NCBI RefSeq assembly: GCF_001557535.2
Contig: NZ_CP014308.1
Location: forward strand, 1-64,000
Source: Burkholderia sp. PAMC 26561
GTDB lineage: Bacteria > Pseudomonadota > Gammaproteobacteria > Burkholderiales > Burkholderiaceae
DNA: 64,000 nt
Direction of reading: 5' to 3'
Numbering within the stretch: the stretch's first letter is position 1; each line of letters begins with the position of its first letter. The notes beneath the pieces were generated by a model. That model was not told where the DNA came from. It saw only the letters and a program-made list of their open reading frames with translations, and made no database searches. The position numbers were made by a program, and so were the translations under genes. Of the stretch, positions 1 to 7,394 are shown piece by piece.

Positions 1-769
1 GATACAGGCTTAAGCCCACGAACAGGTTGCGCGCTAGGTCATTCCAGAACTTGGTTTTGGCCTCGACGTTGGTTGGATAGAACTTAAGGCCAATCGCCTG
101 TACGTCGCCAATGCGAAGATGCTCCGGGCGATGAGCGATCGAGTCGAACACATTCCACCCGTGCGACTTGCCATCTTCCGCAAAGGGAGCCCACAGGAAT
201 ACCTTCTGCCCATACTTTTGTCGGTAGGCGGACGTGTACTTATAGTTCTCCAGCTTCAAGTCCAGGACGACCATCGAATCCGGATAGGTGAGGAGATTCG
301 GGATCGCTACGGCCACGCCTTTTCCCGATCGCGTAGGCGCGGCGAGCATGATAAATTGCTGGCCCGGAAAAGTCAGATATTTGCCTCGATACTTGCCGAC
401 GATCAGCGCGGGCTTGCCGTCTTCGCCATCGAGTAATCCGGTCTTGCGGATTTCATGCGCCTTCGCGAACCGAGCACTGCCATGAAGCTCGCGTTTGGCC
501 GTACCGAACGCAGCAAAGCAAGCAGCCGTGATCGCACCAACGGGAATGGCCATCGACACAAACGTACATGCGGCAAGCGCTTTCTTGACGGCAGGTACAT
601 CGCCATAGGCATGCCAGTAGTCGCGCAACGTAAAGATGCCAACCACCGACGACGGCAAGTGCTGCATTTTTGCGAAGAGCGCAGCGCCCGCGTACTGGCC
701 GCCCACCGCAACGGCCGCAACGCCGGCGGCTGCAAGTGCGCTCACGAGGATCTTTGATTGAATCGTCAT
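1..769 (-). CDS. virD4: VirD4/TraG type IV secretion coupling protein, N-terminal part (runs off left edge)
   Basis: This open frame starts at an ATG at 769 and has no stop before the window edge, so only the first ~256 residues are visible. Two hydrophobic segments (about residues 8-35 and 66-90) precede a cytoplasmic ATPase region with a Walker A motif APTRSGKG at about 144-151, followed by VVLDLKLENY, as in VirD4/TraG proteins. The family couples DNA or relaxosome substrates to the inner-membrane secretion channel. It is the last gene of the virB-like operon here, 122 bases after virB11, with AGG about 8 bases upstream of the ATG. The rest of the ATPase, including Walker B, lies outside the window. 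Confidence 0.93.
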   Translation of the reverse strand, partial: MTIQSKILVSALAAAGVAAVAVGGQYAGAALFAKMQHLPSSVVGIFTLRDYWHAYGDVPAVKKALAACTFVSMAIPVGAITAACFAAFGTAKRELHGSARFAKAHEIRKTGLLDGEDGKPALIVGKYRGKYLTFPGQQFIMLAAPTRSGKGVAVAIPNLLTYPDSMVVLDLKLENYKYTSAYRQKYGQKVFLWAPFAEDGKSHGWNVFDSIAHRPEHLRIGDVQAIGLKFYPTNVEAKTKFWNDLARNLFVGLSLY

Positions 770-891
770 GTCCGTGACCTAAACGCAGCTGACTGCATCG
801 CCGGGACCAAACATCCGAGTGGTCCAATCACCGGCTGCGACCAACCCGGACGCAGCGTCAATTGGAAACACGGGCATCTTGCATCGGTCAT

Positions 892-2058
892 TTATGCGAG
901 CCCCCGCAAGAGCTTCCACTTCTCCACCGGGTCGTAGTGGATCTGGGTCAGGCGTTTCCGTTCCATGAAGAGCACGACGTCGATGGTGGTCTTCACCTCA
1001 TGCAGGATGTAACTCCAGTCGAGCGTCTGGCCAACCTGGCTTGCCTTGACCAGTGTCGCGATTCGCGAGAAGGCAGACGCGCAATCGTTCGCATGCACGG
1101 AGGTCATGCCGCCATCGGTACCGGTATTAAGCAGCGTGAGGTAATCCCACGTTTCATCGCCGCGCAGCTCGGTCAAAAACACGCGGTCGAATTTCATGCG
1201 CAACGTCGAGCGGACGATTTCTTTCGCCGGCAAGCTGTCGCTAAAGAACATGTGCACGTGGTTGGGATGGTTCGGCAACGACAGTTCGTGCGTGTCTTCG
1301 ATCGTGCCAATGCGCGTGGTGGGTGGCACGAGATCGGCCAACATCTTCATGAGGGTCGTCTTACCGGACCCGACACCACCAACCGTCACGATGTTGAGCT
1401 TGTGCTTGATCGCCAGCTCGAATAGCCGCGGAACGTTGCGCGTTGCTTTCGCCGCAAGCATCTCCAGCTCGAAGGGCGCAAGCGTGACGCCGGCCGGCAC
1501 AAATTCGATGGGTGCAGCATCCCGAACACCGTCATCCAACAAGCCAGGCATACGCCGTACAGCAGCCGATCCCGCAAGCACCGACGGAGATACATCCACG
1601 AACCCTGTCAGCGTGCCCGCACGAACATAATCGTCTTTGGAAAAGCGAACCGTGCTCGGAATTCGGATGGTCATCGAGACTGTGCCCGGCTCACACGCGG
1701 GCGCAGTCATGACCTGGCCGCGTTCGCCGTCGGGCAAGCGCACTGGCTTGATTGGCGCGAGGGCTGACAAAGGCGGGGACGCCTTGTTGTAGATCGTCAA
1801 CGCGTCCGCCAGCTTCTTGCAAAGATCGAACGACAGGGCGGGCGCTGCGTGTTGCTGCCATCCATCGACCGTCTCGGTCCACATCTCATGTGGACGGTTG
1901 ATCGTCACTTCTGTGACACCTTGGGTCGCCATTTTTTCGGCAATGCCGGTTGAACCAAGATAGCTGCGGACTGTTTTGCTCGAATCGAAATGGGTCGATG
2001 CAGTATGGATTGACGCAGCATGGGCGGACCCGACATTACTGCTGGTGTTCGAGGTCAT
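892..2058 (-). CDS. virB11: VirB11 secretion ATPase
   Basis: A 388-residue hexameric traffic ATPase of type IV secretion, acting on the cytoplasmic face of the inner membrane with VirB4 and VirD4. Walker A is GGVGSGKTT at about residues 227-235, followed by the conserved GTIEDTHEL segment, MKFDRVFLTELRGDET and a TGTDGGMTSVHAN stretch typical of VirB11/PulE. The start at 2058 is chosen over 2079 because AGGAG sits 6 bases before it. It overlaps the end of virB10 by 23 bases, suggesting translational coupling. The length is slightly above the ~345 of VirB11 from Agrobacterium because of a Ser/Thr-rich N-terminus. Confidence 0.95.
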   Translation of the reverse strand: MTSNTSSNVGSAHAASIHTASTHFDSSKTVRSYLGSTGIAEKMATQGVTEVTINRPHEMWTETVDGWQQHAAPALSFDLCKKLADALTIYNKASPPLSALAPIKPVRLPDGERGQVMTAPACEPGTVSMTIRIPSTVRFSKDDYVRAGTLTGFVDVSPSVLAGSAAVRRMPGLLDDGVRDAAPIEFVPAGVTLAPFELEMLAAKATRNVPRLFELAIKHKLNIVTVGGVGSGKTTLMKMLADLVPPTTRIGTIEDTHELSLPNHPNHVHMFFSDSLPAKEIVRSTLRMKFDRVFLTELRGDETWDYLTLLNTGTDGGMTSVHANDCASAFSRIATLVKASQVGQTLDWSYILHEVKTTIDVVLFMERKRLTQIHYDPVEKWKLLRGLA

Positions 2059-3316
2059 AGACGCTCCTGAAGTCCACATCGCGTGCCACGAAAATGTTCA
2101 ACGCGGAACCCTGATTCGAGTACGCGGTCGGCGGGATATCGATGGTGTTTTTGAGGGTGTCGTCAGCCAGGCTTTGCCCAGCCGACGAGGTGTTCGAAAA
2201 CTGAATCTGGTTGTTGCCGCTGCCAAGCGACCGGTTGCTCGCGGCCTGCCCAAAGTCGCCAATGAGGCTCACCATGATGGCGCCGCCGAAACGATCCCAG
2301 AAATGGGTATCGACGTAGGCATTAAGTCCGCTTGCGCCAAGCGAATCCGAGCCCGGCGAGTCCAATGGAATGGTGACGCCATTGGGCATATCGATGCGTG
2401 ACCACAGCACGAAGATGCGCGCCTGACCCTGCATGAGCGAGGTGCGCTGTTCACCGGTAGCTTCGCTGCCACGCTCGATCAGGAGTGTTTGACCGTCTGC
2501 TGAGTACACGTCCTTGGTAACGATGCAGGAAGTCGCGCCAGGATAGGTTGTAACGATCTTGGTCCTCTGACCGCACGGGATGATGATCCCCCGCTTGAGC
2601 AGATAGTCCAGATCAGGGAGAAAGCTCGCTTTGACGCTGGCTAGCGCCGAGGGCGTGAGCCGGTCATCCAGACCGCCGGTGACGCCGCGCGCGACAACAG
2701 GGACGAGACTTGCGCCCTTGCCACTGCTACTTCTGGTGTCATTCGGAGCGCCACTGCCGCCATTGTTCAGCAATACATCTCCATCGAGACGTCGCTCCGC
2801 AACGGTCTCCACGTGTGGCGCGGGTTGTGCCGCCGCGCCCCCACGCGCGCCAGTGCTTGTTATCGCGACAGCACTCGCGGGCGCGCCGCTCGGCACGGGC
2901 ATCGATGCGGCTGACTGCGCGGCCGCAATGGACGCTTGCTCGGCCGCTGCGGCTTTTTCGCGCTTCAAACGGTCCGCATCCACTGCAAAATCGTGTCCAG
3001 TATCAGCGCCCATTTCCTTCGGTGCTGCGCGCGAATCAGCCTTGGCCTGGTTGTGCTGGTCCTGCAAACGCTTGGCGAACATCGCACCACCTAATGTCAC
3101 GGTCGCCAAGGCGATCACGGCGATCGCCACAGCGGTCAACTTGTTGACATTCGCTTTCTTGCGCGTCTGCTTGAGGTTCGGCATCCCGCGATCGCCGGCC
3201 ATACCACCCGTGGCCCCAGCGCCCGCCTCTCCCGATATCGATGACATCCCTGAAGGATTTCCTTCGCCGTCGTGGCCATGACCTTCACGTTCCGAGCCAG
3301 ATTCGATTCCGTTCAT
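2036..3316 (-). CDS. virB10: VirB10/TrbI type IV secretion core complex protein
   Basis: A 426-residue envelope-spanning core-complex subunit. A glycine-rich cytoplasmic N-terminus (1-58) is followed by one transmembrane helix (about 60-82), a periplasmic Ala/Pro-rich linker, and the conserved C-terminal beta-barrel domain containing DVYSADGQTLLIERGS and LDSPGSDSLGASGL, ending with the NIFVARDVDF motif. In the family it senses energy from VirB4/VirB11/VirD4 and gates the outer-membrane pore with VirB7 and VirB9. Its ATG overlaps the virB9 stop by one base (TAATG), so it is read as part of the same transcript. Confidence 0.95.
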   Translation of the reverse strand: MNGIESGSEREGHGHDGEGNPSGMSSISGEAGAGATGGMAGDRGMPNLKQTRKKANVNKLTAVAIAVIALATVTLGGAMFAKRLQDQHNQAKADSRAAPKEMGADTGHDFAVDADRLKREKAAAAEQASIAAAQSAASMPVPSGAPASAVAITSTGARGGAAAQPAPHVETVAERRLDGDVLLNNGGSGAPNDTRSSSGKGASLVPVVARGVTGGLDDRLTPSALASVKASFLPDLDYLLKRGIIIPCGQRTKIVTTYPGATSCIVTKDVYSADGQTLLIERGSEATGEQRTSLMQGQARIFVLWSRIDMPNGVTIPLDSPGSDSLGASGLNAYVDTHFWDRFGGAIMVSLIGDFGQAASNRSLGSGNNQIQFSNTSSAGQSLADDTLKNTIDIPPTAYSNQGSALNIFVARDVDFRSVYDLEHQQ

Positions 3317-4161
3317 TACTGATGCTCCTTCGTGATGCGCACGGTGCCGGGAACCGTGGTGCCGGTCGTGTTGAACTGACCGTCGGGCGTGTAGCCGTTG
3401 TTGCGCACCCCCAGCACTGACTGCCCAAGGCGCAACATGAACTTGGCCGCCGTCTCGTGCACGACAACCGTGTCACCATCCACATGCGAATTCACCAACG
3501 CTTCCGATCCGTCTGGAAGCACGCGATTGATGTCCGGCAAATCACGTGTCGTGGCGTATCGGAAATACGTGAAACGACCGTCGTCCCACATCGACGTAGG
3601 CGCAAGCACGGTATCGCCCTGCATGTCGAAGTTCTCGTTTGCGTGAACGGAGGTTGCCGCGCTGCTACGCGCGCGGTCGGCGGCCAGCGCCTGTTTCTTG
3701 GCCGTCGCCTGCGCCTCACGCGCTCGCGTGTCCGGATAGGTGAAATTGAGCGACCACACAGCAGCCTCGCCACGATCTGCGGTGACGAGCTCAACCGCAT
3801 AGCGTCGGCGATCAGTGACCAAAATCAAATTGGTATCCGCATGCGCCTCCGTGGGCTTGAACAAAATCCAATTGCTCTTCGCACCCACTTTCCAGGCCTT
3901 CGAATCGCCCATACCCATCCCGGATGCAGGACCATCGATCACCTCGCCGGGCTCCAGCTGGATAAGTGTTGCGGTACCAGCCCGAAACGGCACGCGATAA
4001 ACTTCCGTCGAATCGAACACAGCACAGCGAATATGGGCGTCCGTGCCACACGGTCCAGGTGTCGTCAACGCGTGAGCAGGGAGCGCGCACACAGCGGCCG
4101 CGATCGCAGAGGAGGTGGCCAACGCATGTGCGCTGCACCCCAACTTCAATATGAACGTCAT
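3316..4161 (-). CDS. virB9: VirB9 type IV secretion outer-membrane core protein
   Basis: A 281-residue protein with a cleavable signal peptide (residues 1 to about 31, ending AHA). The mature part has the VirB9/CagX layout: an N-terminal beta domain with the FRAGTATLIQLEPGE stretch, a linker with coiled-coil character, and a C-terminal domain containing WDDGRFTYFRY and LPDGSEALVNSHVDGDTVVVHE. In the family it forms the periplasmic and outer-membrane ring with VirB7 and VirB10. Its start overlaps the virB8 stop by four bases (ATGA). Confidence 0.95.
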   Translation of the reverse strand: MTFILKLGCSAHALATSSAIAAAVCALPAHALTTPGPCGTDAHIRCAVFDSTEVYRVPFRAGTATLIQLEPGEVIDGPASGMGMGDSKAWKVGAKSNWILFKPTEAHADTNLILVTDRRRYAVELVTADRGEAAVWSLNFTYPDTRAREAQATAKKQALAADRARSSAATSVHANENFDMQGDTVLAPTSMWDDGRFTYFRYATTRDLPDINRVLPDGSEALVNSHVDGDTVVVHETAAKFMLRLGQSVLGVRNNGYTPDGQFNTTGTTVPGTVRITKEHQ

Positions 4162-5033
4162 TGCGCGGTACCTCGCTGAACGGCGGCACCGGCGGCCGCA
4201 GGTGGCACCGGCTGAATGCCAGACTGTGCGGGGGGCAGGGGCGTCAGCGTGTCAGACGCGCGCGTCCAGTCTCGATCAACGACATAACTGGTGACACGAA
4301 ACCCTGTCGGGTCCATCTCCAGCTCACTGGCTTTTTCCGGAAGGTGATCATGGCGATAGGCGATAGTCGCCACCCAGTACTCCGTCTTGGGCGGCATGCT
4401 GCCGCTCAATGAGATGAGCTTGCGTGAGAAGAACACCTGCGCTGTGCTACCGACAAACGTGATCGCACCCACGCGCGCGATCACACGGTACTGGTCCTTA
4501 AGCACCTTTTGCGGGGCGTTAGCCAGTGAGTACATCGAGATGAACTGGTCACGCTCCTTGTCAGCTGACATGAGCTTGACGGCATCGAACATGTCCTGGA
4601 TCGTTTCCCAGTCGTAGCTCTCGCGCATCTCGACATAACGGCGCAAATCGGCGCGATCGTTTTTTTCGGTGAAGATCTCCCGATTGTTGGGGCTCACATT
4701 CAGCACGTCGACCACCCCGGTCGTATCGTTCATGCGCAACACAGCAGGTGGGTTGGGTCTCTTCAGTTGTACTAAAGCTGCCGAACCAATAATAGAAACA
4801 ACCGCAATTGCGCCAGCGCCGATCGCAACGCGCCACGCGAGTTTGGTTTGCCTGGCCTGTTGCTCCTGCTTGGACGCTTCAAACTTCAACGCTTGTTGCA
4901 AGTACCAACGTCCGGTCGCAATGGCAGAGCCATTCTTTTCGGTAGGCTCTGTCTCGCCGGAACCAGGTACCGCAACGGCTTGGTCACCCATCACGAGCGC
5001 GGACGCGTGCGGGCGCTTGCGTTTTGAAAACAT
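4158..5033 (-). CDS. virB8: VirB8 type IV secretion assembly protein
   Basis: An inner-membrane bitopic assembly factor of about 291 residues. After a cytoplasmic N-terminus comes a transmembrane helix (AIGAGAIAVVSIIGSAALV) and a periplasmic NTF2-like domain with YVEMRESYDWETIQDMFD, the usual VirB8 signature. The ATG at 5033 is chosen because GGGAG lies 7 bases upstream. An ATG two codons earlier (5039) overlaps the virB7 stop as ATGA and is an alternative. The frame stays open to 5210, but that upstream part is occupied by virB7 in another frame. Confidence 0.93.
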   Translation of the reverse strand: MFSKRKRPHASALVMGDQAVAVPGSGETEPTEKNGSAIATGRWYLQQALKFEASKQEQQARQTKLAWRVAIGAGAIAVVSIIGSAALVQLKRPNPPAVLRMNDTTGVVDVLNVSPNNREIFTEKNDRADLRRYVEMRESYDWETIQDMFDAVKLMSADKERDQFISMYSLANAPQKVLKDQYRVIARVGAITFVGSTAQVFFSRKLISLSGSMPPKTEYWVATIAYRHDHLPEKASELEMDPTGFRVTSYVVDRDWTRASDTLTPLPPAQSGIQPVPPAAAGAAVQRGTAQ

Positions 5034-5035
5034 GA

Positions 5036-5194
5036 TCATGCTCCCTTTGACGCAGTCGACAACGGCGCAGCGGATGACGACACTGACGGCGGATGATTGA
5101 CAGGGACCCACGCGCCCGATGGCTGCGGTGGCTGCGGCGGCGAACACCCTGCCAAAAGCACCACGAGAAGTATGCAGATTGAAACGGCTTTCAT
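5036..5194 (-). CDS. virB7: VirB7-like small lipoprotein
   Basis: A 52-codon gene too short for most gene finders. It begins MKAVSICILLVVLLAGCSPP, a signal sequence ending in a lipobox (LAGC) with the acylated cysteine at residue 17. The mature peptide is short and Pro/Ser-rich, matching VirB7, which anchors the VirB9/VirB10 ring to the outer membrane. It sits directly before virB8 and its TGA overlaps the virB8 region, the position where virB7 is expected. Identification rests on size, lipobox and position, since VirB7 sequences are poorly conserved. Confidence 0.85.
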   Translation of the reverse strand: MKAVSICILLVVLLAGCSPPQPPQPSGAWVPVNHPPSVSSSAAPLSTASKGA

Positions 5195-5367
5195 TGGTCA
5201 GCCCCGACATTGCGAGGCGCCGGTGCGGCCGTTCGACACGTGAGGCATGTTGGTCCAGCTAAGCGGCCAGATACATTCATCTCAATCTCCTTAAGCGACT
5301 TGAATATCATTTATCGCGAGGCAGGCGACTTACGTCACCGCCCTGCATACAGGCAATAGAAAACGTC

Positions 5368-5688
5368 TTACTCTCCACCGCGCTGCAGCTCTTCGCCCGC
5401 AAGTAATAGATGGCCTGTCGACTTGTCGATCACCACAGGAATTTCTCCGCCTACGCCTGCGTGTAGCACCAAGCGATCGCCAACCATGTCAGCGGTGAAT
5501 TGATCGAATTGCCCGGCCATCAAAACGCTAGGCTCTTTGATAATGAATACGTCTCCGTGCTTTTCGATCGTCAGATCGGGGCCTTGCCCAGCGACTTTCG
5601 TCCAGTGGCCGAGGTACTCCTCACCCGAAGACTTCCCGCACGCGGAGATCAACAGTGGAAAGAGCGCTGCGATAAAAAGCTTTTTCAT
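5368..5688 (-). CDS. Small lipoprotein in T4SS operon (possible entry-exclusion protein)
   Basis: A 106-residue protein with a signal sequence and lipobox (LLISACGK, cysteine at 17). The mature part is a short beta-rich domain (YLGHWTKV...LTIEKHGDVFIIKE) of a lipocalin-like or YxDxxxGxW small-lipoprotein look. It lies between virB5 and virB7. In IncN/IncW-type conjugation operons the entry-exclusion lipoprotein Eex is encoded in this neighbourhood, so exclusion is a reasonable inference but not shown by sequence. Otherwise call it a conserved lipoprotein. Confidence 0.8.
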   Translation of the reverse strand: MKKLFIAALFPLLISACGKSSGEEYLGHWTKVAGQGPDLTIEKHGDVFIIKEPSVLMAGQFDQFTADMVGDRLVLHAGVGGEIPVVIDKSTGHLLLAGEELQRGGE

Positions 5689-5747
5689 TTTTGTTCCTTC
5701 AAAGTGTTAGGCGCAGCCGACGTCTTGTCGTTAGCCGCGCGTCGTGA

Positions 5748-6431
5748 CTACTGCGGCGCTTGCGAGGCGCTTCCCATCAGCGTGTTCTTGAAGGTGTCGG
5801 CGTCCTGTTTTTCCGCGAGCTTTTCTTCAGCCTGCTGCAGCTGACCCACCAGGTTGAGCTTGGTCTGTTCGTTCTGGATCATTGCGTTTTCACTAAGCAA
5901 CCGATTTTGCAAATCAGCCTTCGCCGCAGGGTCCTGCGTCAGGTCAGACTGCTGCATCAGGTTCTGGATGTTCTGCAGGCGGTCGGCCGACGCCTGATAG
6001 GCCTGCGTTGCCATCGCTTTGTTGGTCGCGAGCGTGTCGTTGTAACGCTGCTGAGAAGGTGTGGTTGCGGTCATAGCTTCCTGGCTTTCGATCAGCTGCG
6101 CGGCGCTGCTTAACCCTTGCAATTGACCGGACTTGACCTGGCTATAAACCGATTGCCACTGGGAAGGCAAATAGCTCGTCAATGACGGGTTGTTCAGGAT
6201 CTGCCCGAAACCACGATTTCCAGTCAGTGCGTGGTATTGATCCGTCATGGTGACAAGCTGCGATTGAAGGTTTTTCGCCATAAGCAGGTCTTGCGCAAGT
6301 TCGCTTGTGCTGATGACAGGGATACCCTGTGCATGCGCGGGAGCAAATTGTCCCTCGATAGCAAGGACGCAACCGACGAGCGTCACCATCTGCCGGAATT
6401 TACTAGTTCGAGTTTCGATGTGTATAAGCAT
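5748..6431 (-). CDS. virB5: VirB5-like minor pilin
   Basis: A 227-residue secreted protein with a signal peptide ending AHAQ (about residue 35). The mature protein is mostly alpha-helical and contains QYHALTGNRGFGQILNNP and YLPSQW, hallmarks of VirB5/TraC/TrbJ proteins that sit at the pilus tip and contribute to recipient contact. It lies between virB6 and the small lipoprotein. Here virB6 precedes virB5, the reverse of the Agrobacterium order. Confidence 0.9.
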   Translation of the reverse strand: MLIHIETRTSKFRQMVTLVGCVLAIEGQFAPAHAQGIPVISTSELAQDLLMAKNLQSQLVTMTDQYHALTGNRGFGQILNNPSLTSYLPSQWQSVYSQVKSGQLQGLSSAAQLIESQEAMTATTPSQQRYNDTLATNKAMATQAYQASADRLQNIQNLMQQSDLTQDPAAKADLQNRLLSENAMIQNEQTKLNLVGQLQQAEEKLAEKQDADTFKNTLMGSASQAPQ

Positions 6432-6449
6432 GAATACCCCTGAAATGAA

Positions 6450-7394
6450 TTACCCGTCGATCGATCCGCCGGCAGCACGGCCTGTCAGCTGCTTCGCAGC
6501 CCTGTATCCCGAGCTGATGCCTTTTCCAACACTCTTTCCGGCGAACCTGGCCGGGCCGCCGGCGTGTTGTGCCATCGCCGAGATTCCGACACCACCCGCC
6601 AGTGCAGAGGCCAGCGCAGGCAAGTTCAGCGATACGACGATGAACGTGATCCCCATCATGGCAAGCTTGGCCGTGGTAGGAATGTCCGTCAGGGACCCCG
6701 CTGGTACGCTCGCGGTTGCGAACTTGACCTCAATGGCGCCGGCCGCCGCAAAGAGCGCTGTCAAGAACGCGTAATTGAGGCATTGCGCGGTCCATGCTTC
6801 AAAGAACTTGCGCGTTGCAGGAAAGAGCGCCGCCGCGATGAACATCGGTCCCAAAGCAAGCAACAGCCCAAGCGCGAACTTCGCAAGAATCAGATAGGCG
6901 GCCGCAAGCGCGAGAAAGGGGAGGGCGACCAATATGATCAGTAACGCGTTGGCGCAGGAAGCAACGTAGCCACCAACGTTGAACGGGCTCAAAGGCGCAA
7001 ACAGGTTGTTGATCGCGGTGAGATAAGACGACAGCAAGGTGTCCAGGGCCGTACCTGTCGAGGGGCTATTCGTCAGCGCCTGAGCGATGTCGTCGCCGAC
7101 GCCATTGAAGAATGGCACCACATACTCGGTGTAGTACTGGATGTTCATCCCGGCGGTGATGATGAGTCCCCATGCAGCGAACCGCATGAAGAAGTCGATC
7201 ACCGGCTGGTCCGTCGCACCACGCCAGTAGGAGGTCATGATCAACAACATGTAGACGCCGAGGCCAGCCGCGACCAAAGGGCTGATCAACGTGATCAGGT
7301 TGGCAGAGCCCGTCATGATCGTCTGGTTGACGGTCGTGTCGAACATGGTCATGAGGGGCTGGAAAATGGCGACATTGATCGGCGCAACGCTCAT
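6450..7394 (-). CDS. virB6: VirB6/TrbL polytopic inner-membrane protein
   Basis: A 314-residue protein with about six hydrophobic segments, including ANLITLISPLVAAGLGVYML, LLIILVALPFLALAAAYLI and LAMMGITFIVVSLNLPALAS. The family forms part of the inner-membrane channel contacted by the transferred substrate. The C-terminal tail (GISSGYRAAKQLTGRAAGG) is Gly/Ala-rich, as is common in TrbL/VirB6. Its ATG overlaps the virB4 stop by four bases. Confidence 0.92.
   Translation of the reverse strand: MSVAPINVAIFQPLMTMFDTTVNQTIMTGSANLITLISPLVAAGLGVYMLLIMTSYWRGATDQPVIDFFMRFAAWGLIITAGMNIQYYTEYVVPFFNGVGDDIAQALTNSPSTGTALDTLLSSYLTAINNLFAPLSPFNVGGYVASCANALLIILVALPFLALAAAYLILAKFALGLLLALGPMFIAAALFPATRKFFEAWTAQCLNYAFLTALFAAAGAIEVKFATASVPAGSLTDIPTTAKLAMMGITFIVVSLNLPALASALAGGVGISAMAQHAGGPARFAGKSVGKGISSGYRAAKQLTGRAAGGSIDG

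Noticed and set aside
2631-3281. 216-codon plus-strand open frame
   Set aside because: It lies opposite virB10 and has a Ser/Pro/Ala-rich composition. It is a shadow of the real gene.
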